A stretch of 64,000 bases of DNA. It comes from Macrocybe gigantea. Its lineage: Eukaryota > Basidiomycota > Agaricomycetes > Agaricales > Callistosporiaceae. The stretch lies in NCBI GenBank assembly GCA_011319805.1, contig SJRY01000284.1:1-64000 (forward strand). The letters are read 5' to 3'. Below, in pieces: positions 33,039 through 44,548 of the stretch; position 1 is the first letter of the stretch; each line of letters starts with the position of its first letter. The notes under the pieces are model-generated. The model was not told where the DNA came from and did no database searches. It was given only the letters and a program-made list of their open reading frames with translations. The position numbers and the translations under genes are program-made.

Positions 33039-36000
33039 ATGTCGTCCGAAAGGAAGAAGGACGCGCCAAGCCTTCAACAGCTCTTCGAGCTCATTAAGGG
33101 TGCGGCCTACACGTCCTCGGAATCCAGCTTCACCTCAATTGATCGGTGGACAAATATGTAGAGAAACTCGTGACGATAAAATCTCACCTAGATGATCCCA
33201 AGGCGCCGACGCGGCCATATCTTATCAGCGATCTCCATCACATTTCTTCTCTCGCAGAGGCGTTCATGGAACAGCGCTCAAGGTCGAACAGGAATTCCTG
33301 GCTTCATCTCATCGACAGCTTAGACCAGGAAGGTTGGTTCAATGCGCCATATCCCCTGTGGCTCACCCACTATAGTCTTCTCAAATTAACGTCTTTAATT
33401 TTCCCTCAAAGGCGTCAATCTATGGAATATATCTGGCTATGCTCGCAAAAACCCGGGAGATGACGGCCGATCTCTCATAGCTGTGTGTAGGTACATGGAC
33501 GCAAACGCGGAGGCTGTTACTTTTCTCACCTGTGATAATTCCCTTTCCTGACAACAACTTCCGAACGCGGCTAATCTAGTGAGACTGTCCGCTTTGCGTC
33601 TCGTTGAGGCAGGCTTGGAAGAGAAGCCTGGGATAGAAGGTCCGTTGCGTTTTATGTTCCTTCATGCGCATTCCCTTTTGTTCCTGGCCTTGTGGAGTCG
33701 CTGACACTCTCATGAAACATAAACCCAATAAGCCCTTCTTCATGTACTTCAGTTAGCGAGTAAGACCGGGGCAACCCTTTCAGGTATGGTGCACCACAAA
33801 TCGGCGCAATATGTCCCGTTCGTCTTCTGAGGTTCATCCTGTTTCTCATCAGAAATTGCGAGCCATGATGTGGCAGCGAGGGTTCTGACCAGCGCAGCCA
33901 AGGTTTATGCATGCTTACACAATTTAATAGCTGTTTGGCGCTGACTTCCTGATATGACAGTATGAAGAATCACTGAGGAATGCGCATGATCCTGATGGAA
34001 CTCATCGCCGTGGAATTGCATGCGGCACGATTGTCTATTTCTCCAGCAGGATGGAAGCTGTATGTGGATATATGTCACCTAAATTTCGCACGTTGATCAA
34101 GCTACATTGTCATCGCCGTAACTCACAGGCCTGGAAGGAGCGAAACTTAACCGTGGCCGATTACATGTCACAGAAAATCACAGGTTCGTGTCCATCGCCT
34201 TCTGGTTCTCTTCGAATTCAAGGAGATATGTTACCACGTGAAATAAGAGGACGAACAGCGGTTAACTCTCTTGCCAACCCATGTCGTAAGTGTCCACTTC
34301 CGAAAGCTCGCGCTGCTAGGGATTCGAAAAGTACTATAACAGCGCCAGCTATTGGCATCCAAGTTCCACGAGATCGGAAAGTCAATTTGGGTGAGACGGA
34401 CAACGTGAAGACACCAGATGCTGTAATATGGCTGCAAAAGGCCTTTTCCCTAGTGGATAAGCTGGAGGACGATGTGACACCGGGTGTCGCGGAACTGAAG
34501 GTAAGTGATCTTCTAGAGATGCCTGGACCTTGATAGATGGTCGAGTCGGTTTTGCATCAGATCTCCATCCTAGGGACATTAGGTTAGCACGGACCATCCA
34601 AAGCGTGCTCAATGAGGGCGGATTTGCTTATGAACCGGACAGCTAGAGCGTATTTCGTATCCGAATCATATGACCGAGCAGAAGCCACTCTTGACGAGCT
34701 CATCCTATCCATCGATGCTTCATCTGATAACGTAAGATGCTTCATACATCATCCTTCTACAATAGCTCAGAGACACCCGTGCCACCTTCATTTAGGCAAG
34801 CTCCGAGTATCAGGAGTTCCGTTGGCTGAGACTCGCGACCCTTAAGCGGCGAAAAGCAGGAGACTCAGCTCTTCTTGATGGTCAGCTTGTGTGGCTATTT
34901 GTCCTCCGCTGGTGGACTAAATGCAGTTTCCCTGAAACCGTCTAGCATTTAAATCCATTCTTGATCACATGGAATGGTCGGAGACGAATGTCACAGAGTG
35001 ATCAGTCATAGTTATGATTGTTTAGGCATCCCTTACTAACGCCGCTCTTTTCATACCAGTGTATTGCAAGACTTGAGAACGCTTGGCCAACACCAGTGAG
35101 TTTTGCATTTGATTCCGGTGTTAAGGGGGTCTACAATTCATCGGGGAATGTTCCCAAGCACCCTCGTTACCGCTGTCAATCAGCATTGCCTTCAGAAAGC
35201 GTTGGAGAGTTGCAAGGCGGATGGCGACTGCATCAACAGGCTACTTTTGTCGCTGATCTTCCATTGTGCTTCGAATGAAGACAATGTAAGAGCCCTCAAG
35301 GCGATAGACGAGGCTTTCACGTGTGGGTGACCCTTGATCTACTCGGCCTTTTTCCGCATTAAGAAACAATGTAGCTGTCTGCGAAGCTGACGTCGAATTG
35401 ACCACCGTTCATGCAATGGCGTGTCTTGTTGTGCGTTCTTGTTTCCTTTTCTGCAAGGCCCGTAGTTAAGCTTATATTATCTAAAGCTCCTGTGGCAGCA
35501 TGGTGATCGTCACTACCTTGCGAAGCGGTGGTCGGAAGCCGCAGACTGGTTTCTTGCCGGTAGCCACAAGTTATTTAGCTCAATATGTCCTCAGGCCAGG
35601 GCAAAGTGTTTCCGGAAAGCGGCCTTGTGTTATATTGAACTCAGGGAGTACGCCCGAGCCTCCACGGTGATCAGTCACTGTTCCACCAATGAGGCAAAGA
35701 CTCTTTATGTCATATTTCTCACCTCGGTTCATCAAGGTTCGTTGCTAGCACAATGCACATGGATTCCGCAGCGCCAATGACATACAACGCCACCCAGGTT
35801 TAGAGGACGAAGGCGAGGGTGCCTGTTTGTCATCGCTAGTCAAGCTTTGCTGATGCCTTTCTTGGCAGCTATCAAAGCGGTTCAAGCCATGATAGAAGCG
35901 CCCGATTTTGACCGCAAGATGTTGCTTCTTGCCACACAGATCTCGCACCAGTCGGAGTTGAAAGCTGTGCTTCTCCCCGTCTTGGAGGCCCTTTTGAGGA

Positions 36001-37839
36001 CCCTGAAAGTTGAAGGGACAGGTGAAGTTGTCGTCGAAGCGATGACACTGATACGCTGCATCATCAGGCTTTCCATGAACCTGTTGGCAGACCCAGCCGT
36101 TAACAAGTCAGACATTTCCCTATTGTTACCGCCTGAATGTTCTAATGTTACTCAACCCTGCCATCACCAGGACCAAGTTGATTGATGCCATGATTGCGCA
36201 TTTCCGAACTGGTTCGGACTGACTAATAGGCACGAGCTGGCGTAACTCTGATCAAATGTCTAGCCGCGATCTTGACACAGGACGCATGTGCGCAGAAAGG
36301 GATCTCTTTGATAAGCAAGGACGTCTCGTGGTTATGGAGATCCGCTTACAATTGTGCCGTTCAAGGTTGCTCCGAGTGGGAAGACCACGACGAGCAAATT
36401 TCAGATCTGTTTGACCTATCGAAATCCGTGCGTTTCCATATTGGGAATAACTGGTTGTGTGTTCACAGCTGTTCGCGACAAGCTGTTGGAAGCATCTCTC
36501 AAGGCATCTCCGGTCGATGCTGATCCCGAACTATACCTATACTTCGCCAGCGCGTCTTTCTCCGCAGTCGCAGGTCGGGGTAAGAAACATGTGTTGTTCC
36601 GCGCCTCTATGTAGGGTCTGATCTACTCCTTGTGTTCGAAGTCTTTTCTATTCAGAAGAGTCGGGCCGCTGCTGGGCGTGTTGATGTGACATTTCCACTG
36701 ACTTAACTTGCATCTCTTTCTAATCAGTTTCAGCGTATAGAAGACTCAGATTTTGAGTGTCGCCGCGGATCTGCAGAGGACCCTCGCAGGGATTATCGAT
36801 ATTTTGACCGCTCATAAGATCACGGAAGACGACAATATTCTCCGTGTTCAGTATTTCGTCCATATTTTGCAGGTTTACAGGGCGGAGCTATTGTCTTGCC
36901 TCGAAGAGTGGGACGCATTATCCGAGACAGTGGGCGTACGTGGCGTATTAGGGTTGCTTCTCATTGTTTGACTCACAAGATGACAATAGGATATCCTGAA
37001 GTCGGGGCCGCTGGCGCTATGCACGTACGAAGCCGTTGCCGATATCTTGGTTCGTTTCTTAATCTTTGAAGCGGTGCTCTCCTTCTGAGCATTGAGTGTG
37101 CTAGTGGACCACGAAGGATTGCCCGATTAGTGGTGAGCTGAAACTTTCGGTAAACTTAGACTCGCAGAACAGCTGCTGATCAATCTGTCATTAGTTTTGT
37201 ACGGCTGTCTTGAGGTACCGTGTCACACGCGTGGCCCGATTCTGTGATTGATTCTAGTGATTTCACGCAGGCACTGTTACGGGCAAGCCTAGACCACCAT
37301 CATTTGTCCGTGGAGAAATTTTCCCGGTGGCTTAGAGCGATTTGCACAATCATTCTTGCCCGAAATACTGCTGACGACAGGGTTAAAGCCATCTGCTACA
37401 TAGAGCAGGCGCTCTCTGTCATTGAGGACAGCAATGGTAGTGACGAGGTTAGTAGATGAATTTTGTCTAAGCGATTGATTGACTGATGCAACGACCTTAC
37501 TCCATGAAATACGCTGAAAGCCCTATCCCATGGACGAACGTCAATGGTTGCTTGCCACGGCCTACAATACCGGGGCGGAATATTTACAGTTCGTCGTGAC
37601 GGACATCCTGATTATCATACCCACCCCGAAGTTCCTTTGACAGTGCTTCTATGCTAGACGAAGCGAAGAGATGGTTTGAAGTATCTACGATCCTTTGCAA
37701 ATTCATCCCAGGCAGTCAGCAGCGTGCTGAAAAGGTGCGTTTACTTGCATTTACTTAGCCTGAACCATATCCACGCGATTGGATGATCAAGATATCCGAA
37801 ACGTACACGTATCTTCTTTCACGGTATGACCCCAAGTGA
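33039..37839 (+). CDS. ZIP4: Spo22/Zip4-like meiotic TPR protein
   Basis: A gene of many small exons split by introns of about 50-65 bp. It starts MSSERKKDAPSLQQLFELIK and ends ISETYTYLLSRYDPK. Conserved-looking segments in order are VDKYVEKLVTIKSHLDD, NLWNISGYARKNPGDDGRS, RLSALRLVEAGLEEKPG, LASKTGATLS, QLLASKFHEIGKSI, KTPDAVIWLQKAF and RAYFVSESYDRAEATLDE. Later come LAKRWSEAADWFLAGSHKLF and CFRKAALCYIELREYARAS. These TPR-like helical repeats fit the Spo22/Zip4/TEX11 family, which promotes crossover formation on synaptonemal complex sites. One-base losses are inferred near 33145 and 34386. Not every exon could be joined, so the assignment rests on repeat pattern and segment order. Confidence 0.78.
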
Positions 37840-38106
37840 CGGATGATCCGTCCCTATCGAATTCTACACGCCGACATCCTGCCTGCGTCTGGTAGTCTCT
37901 CCTGCTCCCATGTTCTTATCCGCATTGGTTCTGCAACACCTGGTCCTCTTTTTGGCTGCCACAACTGTCAGTAACAGGTTTTATGCCGTAACGTAAATCG
38001 TGCTTCTGTCCAAGATAGCATGTCTTTGCAGTGCCCTTCCACATGTTTTGAAACGGATATTCTGATCTTAGCATGTTTACACTACACAATAATATGGATT
38101 GCAAAA

Positions 38107-40351
38107 TTACGCGGTAACACCATATTCCCTAAGATGATATAGCAAGACACGGCCCCTTGTGTTCCCTATTGCAATATAATCGCTTCTAGCTGAGAAATCA
38201 ACGGCGGTAACATGGCCCAAGGTGTGCTTGAGGTAGGCCAATTTGAAAAAGCTGTCAGCGACGGGAGGTGGATCTTTTCGGGAAAAATATAAGTCATCGT
38301 CATTGGATACGCGGAATTATGCAGGGAAGACCGGCAAAATGAACGTACCATCCTCATTGAGTCCTTTTTTTCTTTACTGGCGATTGCAAGTATTTGACCA
38401 TCGTGGTTGAACTGAAGGGTCGAGATGGAAGTTGTGAGATTTCCTATCGTTTTCACAGGTTTCGGGCGCCGTTCAATCTCTGACAAGGGACTTGGCGTGA
38501 ATGAATCTGAACCATAGACATTAACAAATCCTGTATTAGACCTGCAATGCATAATAATTGCCAATTAGCTTTGCTAGTTCGGGGGACGAACACAGAATGG
38601 CTGACCCGATGGCTAGCCATCCAGCTGGACTGCCAGCCATAGCTTTGCCTGCACCCTTGAACCCTCCTTCGTCCTTCCACCGCTTCACACACCGCCTCTC
38701 TCCGACGTCCCAGAGGTACACCTCCGCGTCTCCGCCAAGCACCGCTAAATGCGGGCGGCTTCCGATGGTGTTGTTCATATTTCCCAATACGCTAGATTGC
38801 AGCGTCATGTCGGGGGCCCACCACAGGCTGCGAACGCCGCCTCCTACACCTCCGCATTTCAGGCTTCCAATGACCTGCCCGGCTCCACTTTTCCAGTCGA
38901 CTAGGTGAACGTAACCTCCCCGACCGGCAACGGCCAGTATATCGCCTGTATGAGGACTGAATGCGCTAATTTCCATGCCTTCTCCGCCACCGCCACCGCT
39001 CTTTCTCTCCGTGCGGTTGTCCTCACGGCTGCGTTTGCGCAAACGGCCAACATGCACATCATTGATGGAACTGAAGGTGGTACCCCATAAGCCTCGCGCA
39101 TGCTTTACCATTGTTCCGGACTGCAGGTCGTGTGTGTAGAAGAAAGGTCGTGGGCCTGTGATGAGTAGAGAAGAGCCGAGAGGATGAAATAAGACGCTGC
39201 TTGGTGAGGTGATAGGGAGGGAGGGTACATGAAGTGTTTGAAGTAGTGGGTTTGTATGCCCGTCGATCTGGGATAAATGGCTTTTGTTAGTAACGCGTCA
39301 AGAATCAATAGACATGAAACGCATTGCTAATGTGCGAGAAATTGGTAAAAGGGACGATTTAGCATTCGATCATGTTGAAGAGACACCTACATTGAATAAT
39401 CGAATTTTTCGGTCAGCTGTTCCGACACACAGGACAGGAATCTTGTCGCTTGGATGAAAGGCAATCACTCGCGCAGCATCGCCGGACGATTTGCCAGCTT
39501 GGTTCGCGTCACGAAGCCTTTCTATTGCAAGATTACCAGCAGGTAACACGACGCCTGTCCGCGATTTGCGTTTTGACGACGCAAGGATTCCTGATGTCAT
39601 TGAAAGCAGGTCCTGGAGGCCAGCTTCTTCGTGCTCATCTTCATCTTGCTCGGTGCGTTTCGCTTTCCTTGCTTTAGTTGCCCATGAAGGCTCTGGGTGA
39701 AGGCGCTCGTACTGCCTCCGAAGGCGGGCTTCATACTCTCGACCAGTCAACGTTTCCTCAGTCGGCGCATCCCGTAGTTTCCTCAGCCGAGGTGCTGAAA
39801 GAGAGACGACTGGAGGGTCAGAGGGATCTGTCCACGCTGGAGGTTTCCGCGACCTTGATAAGAATGTTTTGAACGATGACGATTGCTGCGGCTCAATCTG
39901 ATTCTGGTCCGCTTCGCTAACTACATCCCCAGGATGTTCGTCCTCCTCCGATTCCTCATCTGCGTCGGAACCATCGGCTCTTGGTGGAGCAGTATCCACG
40001 AATTCTGATGTTGCTGCAGCACTCTCGTCAATGAAAAACAGCTGACAGGATGGAAAAAAAGATAATTAGCTGGTCTAGGCAAAAACTAGACTACTATGAA
40101 CTCACGTCGGAATTCATGAAATTGTTCATCTCCTGCCCTCCGACGTCCATCTCTCTGTCCTCCTCATCCTCATCCTTCGTTATATGGTTGTCCGGTTCTT
40201 CTGGCCGATATTTCGTCCCAAACAAGATGCTTTCCAACCTTCTTTCTTCATCATCCTTTCCAGCGTCATAATCAATGGTTGTAGAACCAAGCGGCTGCAC
40301 TTCCTTGATCCCCTTTGACGTCTTTTGTCGTTTCCGAGCGTGTTTGGCCAT
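38107..40351 (-). CDS. UTP18: U3 snoRNP component Utp18
   Basis: Five exons: 40106-40351, 39391-40041, 38606-39267, 38349-38541, 38107-38273. The N-terminus is basic then acidic. The Utp18 hallmark follows: PPAWTDPSDPPVVSLSAPRL, RKLRDAPTEETLTGREYE and ARLRRQYERLHPEPSWA. After it come WD40 repeats (AFHPSDKIPVLCVGTADRKI, FSPHTGDILAVAGRGGYVHL) and the usual C-terminal end (TSSTP, then GNTRGRVLLYHLR). Utp18 belongs to the small-subunit processome in the nucleolus and is essential in yeast. The last exon is one base short of the conserved frame near 38219-38222. An essential single-copy gene should not be broken, so this is probably an assembly error. Confidence 0.93.
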
Positions 40352-40732
40352 CGTATGGCCTTGTCATCGGAGAGGAAGCGTATTCAGCTCCTTGAAATTT
40401 TGGCTCACGTGATGTGGGAATCATTTCACATGACCACACCTCGACGCGTTTCCGTAATATTAATGAAGCTGCCGCTTGAGAGATTGCGAATATTAAACAC
40501 CTCCAAACCCCCCCCACTAAAAAAAACCTTTGCATCGTGTTTTAAGTGAGCTATTTACACGGGGAACAAGTAGTATTATCTTGTGGAATAATAAATAATT
40601 GCTAGGAAACGAATGTTGCTTTTGGTAGTAAAATCGCGCGAAACCTTTTTTTAAATGGATCTCCTACTTTAGAGACCATGCCCCTGGGCCAGAAGAACTC
40701 AACAGAAGTGAGGCATCCGCCAAGCTTTGCAC
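40352..40732. other. Intergenic, UTP18 promoter
   Basis: Both neighbours are on the minus strand, so this holds the UTP18 upstream region and the 3' flank of the mannosidase gene. It contains the palindrome TCACGTGA and a C run near 40508. Confidence 0.5.
40405..40412. promoter_or_regulatory. TCACGTGA palindrome upstream of UTP18
   Basis: A perfect 8-base palindrome 54 bases upstream of the UTP18 ATG. It contains the CACGTG E-box core. Its position fits a proximal promoter site. Confidence 0.4.
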
Positions 40733-43484
40733 TCAAGCGAAGCCTGTCTGGGTACTAGGGTTGAATATCGGCAGCGGATGGGCCTATCCTGCATGGTGAG
40801 CTTTTTTGTGGAAGTAGTTTCTATAATTCGAACCTCAGTGTTAAACACGTATTCTGTCGAAGTCAATGCTACGTGTCAGCCAAAGAGGGAACAACTACAT
40901 ACCATTGAGCGGTAACACCTTGTCGTCGGAGAACAAAAGATATAGATATTTCAGTGTTTCACTCTGTCATCGGAAGTGAAGTAAGGGGATTAGAAACAAC
41001 GAAAATGGAAGTAAGTCGCGAGTCACCATCAAAAACGTCTCCATTTTATCTTCTAGCTTGCTGTTCACATCGTCGACGTCTAGAATGCTAGCATAACCTC
41101 CTGTCTCAATGAGGCAATACTTCTCAATCGATTGGAAGATTTCCCAGCCATAATCGCGATACCGCGTATCGCCGGTTAGGCGGAAAGCAAGGAATAGCGA
41201 TTCGACTGTCTCGGGCCTAATCAAGGCGATAACATGATGTTAGTCCTTTGCTTTTTGGCATCGCACACGACAGGGAGAAATCGGGTTACCGAAGAATATA
41301 CCGGGCGTCGTATGGCGGCGGCTGCCCAGCGGGCCTAGAAATGCATCCGAATAGTCTAGAACAAGATTTACGCGAAGCAGAGGGCATCCCAGCTTACCGA
41401 GCACCCTTGATGTACCAGTCTCTACTGTCAGATGGAACTCGGCCTCCGTCCTCATCTTCGGGAACGTGGAAGTACACTATTTCCGGAGAAAGGCCACTGT
41501 GAAATTGTGTTTCTATGGAATGAGCGATGCTCAATGCATAAGGAGAAGGGACACACGTAGCAGAGCGCTTATACGTGTCCACACAGGTCTTGATCAGTTC
41601 ATAACCGGTGGTCCAGTCCCTTCGCCCCGTGGCCGTCAGTTCACTCGCCTTGGGAGGAACGGACACGCGTGGCCCAGTCGCTTCCGTAGTCACCGCTCCA
41701 AGCATCAATGAACCGCCCAAAAAGCAAACAAGGTGGTCTTGTTTCGGAGATAAACGCCAATCCCTACAAAGTATTCAATAAACAGGCGAACATCTGCATT
41801 CCGTGTCGTCAACTTACACGGGCCCTTCTCTCGGACGCAACGGCAGCAATTCGGCAGTATAGATGAAATTGTTAGGAATGCTCTTTCGAATGAGACTTGT
41901 GTGAATGGCGTTCATGGCATCTTCGTACATCTGCCGGAGATAATGTGTTCGCGTGACTATTCAAAATATTCAAAGACAGAGCTCGAATACTGTACCTCAC
42001 GATACACAAACTCAGTACGATTCTATTGTGGCAATCGGGTCAAAAATATTCCAAGGCAAGTACTCTGGACTACACATACGGTTTGAAGATATTGTTTCCT
42101 GGTAAACGTCTCATGAGGTTGTGCCTGATCTAGAGATACATAAACTCACAAGAGATATTCGTAGTATGAATCTCCGCGGGAGCCGAGTCGAATTTCAGAG
42201 ACAAGGAATTGACCGCTTTTCGCGCTATAGCCGAAAAAGGGTTCATAAGAAACTGCATCCATAACTATGACCTTTGAGATACAGACCCCATGTATATCGG
42301 GGCCAAACCAGTGGGTATCCTGGCGGCTTTGATGACTTTCATGACCTGCAGCCTGTTAATAAGCATCGGAAAAAGCAGGCAAAACATGGCGAGAACCACC
42401 CACTCACACCTTCCGCTCTGTCCCAGTATTCGTCGTCGTCAGTCAAGTGGCTGAGATAGCGAAGCTCAAGTTGCAGCGTTGACGCCTCGGCGGTGCTGAT
42501 GACGTCTGGAGCCGAAGGGTCGTCTACACCCTTTCGAAGTGCAAGGTTGACGCTTGACCTTGGGAGGCCAGAAGGAGTATCAAAGGCGGGCAAGATTCGA
42601 TCTGCCAGGTCGACTGCGCGCTCCAGATAGAGCGAATCCCACCAGAAAGATGGTAAGCCGACAACAATCCACCGAGGACGCGTATCGTGGTCTAGGAAGT
42701 CATGGCAGATCGTGTAACCCAGAAGGAAAAGGCGCTTACTTCGAACGTGTTGAAGCTGCCATCTCGGTCAAAATATAACGAGCTCTCGATCCAGCGTCTA
42801 GCGCGTTGGTATTCTTCCTCCAAACCCATGATTTGCATTGTGTCAATGGAATCTACAATTGTGTATCCGATTCCACCTGCCTCGGTTAAGTTGGAACCCT
42901 TTTTCGTGATCGGGTGGTATTCGTCATGTCCCATGGCATCCGTCTCTGCTAACGTTTGAGCTGATGCATGAAGCACAACCTGTGTCAGAGCACGCACCGT
43001 ACGCATGCCATGCATGCTGTGAATGTAAAAAAAAATGTCAATACAAAAGAAATCGACGTGAAGAGTGGAACATACTTTGAAAGCTCGGATAACCGCGCTT
43101 TGCTTCTCGACGTCTGCGGCAAACGTCGGTACTTCCAACGGGAAGCCCGGAATTGCCTCCCATTTCTCGACAACAGGGGTCTTCACAGAAATCTGCCGTG
43201 CTTAAGTTACCAAAAGCCCTGCCTATGAATGCGGGTGTGTATGTACGGACCTGGTGATAGAGCACGAAACCGAGACATGCGAAAAGCACGAGAACACCTC
43301 TGCGCAATCCGGAACCCGGGCCAGGGTGTTGCGCACTCTGTAAGGGACATGCATCGACCCGATGAGTAAATAGACTAAGCATAGAAGAGTACCTTGCCCT
43401 TCAATTCCGGCTCAACATCTTCCGAAGCCTCTTCCACCCCTTGACCCCCTTTCTGTTGTGCAATCCCAAGCCCGAGTCTGTCAT
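40733..43484 (-). CDS. Class I alpha-1,2-mannosidase (GH47)
   Basis: A multi-exon gene for a type II membrane protein. The basic N-terminus is followed by the membrane anchor GVLVLFACLGFVLY. The GH47 catalytic domain shows AMGHDEYHPITKKGSNLTE, GIGYTIVDSIDTMQIMGLEE, SSLYFDRDGSFNTFE, LSTLQLEL-type sequence before LSHLTDDDEYWDRAE, and HLVCFLGGSLMLGA. Near the end are RPETVESLFLAFRLTGD and the calcium-binding NTEAHPLP just before the C-terminus. These enzymes trim mannose from N-glycans in the ER or Golgi. The stop used (40733-40735) follows a last intron whose acceptor restores NTEAHP. The N-terminal exon needs one extra base to stay open (about 43400), so the start ATG is tentative. Confidence 0.92.
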
Positions 43485-44548
43485 GATGGAAGAAACGATA
43501 GAACTAAGAACGCTCTTGCAGGACTAAAGCAAGAACGTCTCGCTTATAGCGAAGTTGGAGAAGGAGCGTCAGAAGACCAGACAGACACCAGGTTGAAATG
43601 CGGCCCCGATACCCTACTGTCGCTCAGCAACTCTTGCCACGTATTTTCCGGCTGGCAGGTACCACGTCCACTAGCGTGGGAGGCGAAACTGCGGATTAAT
43701 GCGATGCCCTGCGTCCTAGTCAATGTTGTGTCCTCGTGTCAATGGAAATGGCAGAGAAGTCACTTCTTACGATACTGCTACGGTGGTGTAGTGGAAGAAC
43801 GCAATTGCCAGTCGACCCTGAGGGAACTGGCGCTTATCTTATCTTATCTTGCCGCCTCGGCGAGTAGTTAATAGGCTAACTTGGATGGAGGTGAACAAGG
43901 AATGAACTGCAAAAAGAAAAAAGAAAAAGAAAAAAGGAACAAAATACAATAAAGATCCTTTGCCCGGCTCATAATTTTGCGTCAAAAATTCGATGACCGA
44001 GGGAATGTGATACAGCACTACAACCAGCACTGGAAATGAACGAAAAAAATCACTTCTACAGCGATTGAAAGGGTCCGGGACCTTTATGAAAGACACTCTA
44101 ATGAACAAGTTACAGTAGTGTAGGCCAAAACTCGGCTCGCCGAGTAGAGGGAGAACTTCCATCTCTTCCTTCCTAACTGTATCCGAGAAGCCAGTGGTAT
44201 TATGGAGGAATATTTTATCAGGCCGAAGGTCTACATTGAACATCGTTGACACTCGAGAAGGGTAGCTAATTGACTTCCAATGCAAGATTGTTGTGGTAAT
44301 ATCGGAAGGATTGAGGAATGGCTTGTTACCTTGCTGACAGTCGTCAAAACACTCAGCTGAGTTGGGGATCGAGTCGCCCAACTTTCGCCCTCCCCAATTT
44401 TCACTCTCTACAGACTCGGACATCCACGACATATTCTTCTTACACAGGCATGCGACATCATTATGCACCCTTATGGATTTTGGCGCTCGTAACACCGCCA
44501 TGATGGTGTCCAGTTGTGGCATGGTCTTCGAAAATGGCATTGCCTGAG
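43485..44548. other. Intergenic between GH47 and TPR-CHAT genes
   Basis: No recognised gene. A 233-codon ORF on the minus strand (43839-44540) has no known motif and ends in a poly-phenylalanine stretch made by an A-rich tract near 43915-43940. On the plus strand an open frame at 44362-44547 is in phase with the TPR-CHAT gene but separated from it by a TGA. Confidence 0.4.

Noticed and set aside
43779..43815. A tRNA-like stretch, ggtggtgtagtgg
   Set aside because: It resembles a tRNA A box, but no T-loop GTTCRANNC or acceptor pairing follows at the right distance.
43839..44540. A 233-codon minus-strand ORF divergent from the TPR-CHAT gene
   Set aside because: No recognised motif, ends in an A-tract-encoded poly-Phe run, and overlaps the likely 5' part of the TPR-CHAT gene. 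Kept only as a note.
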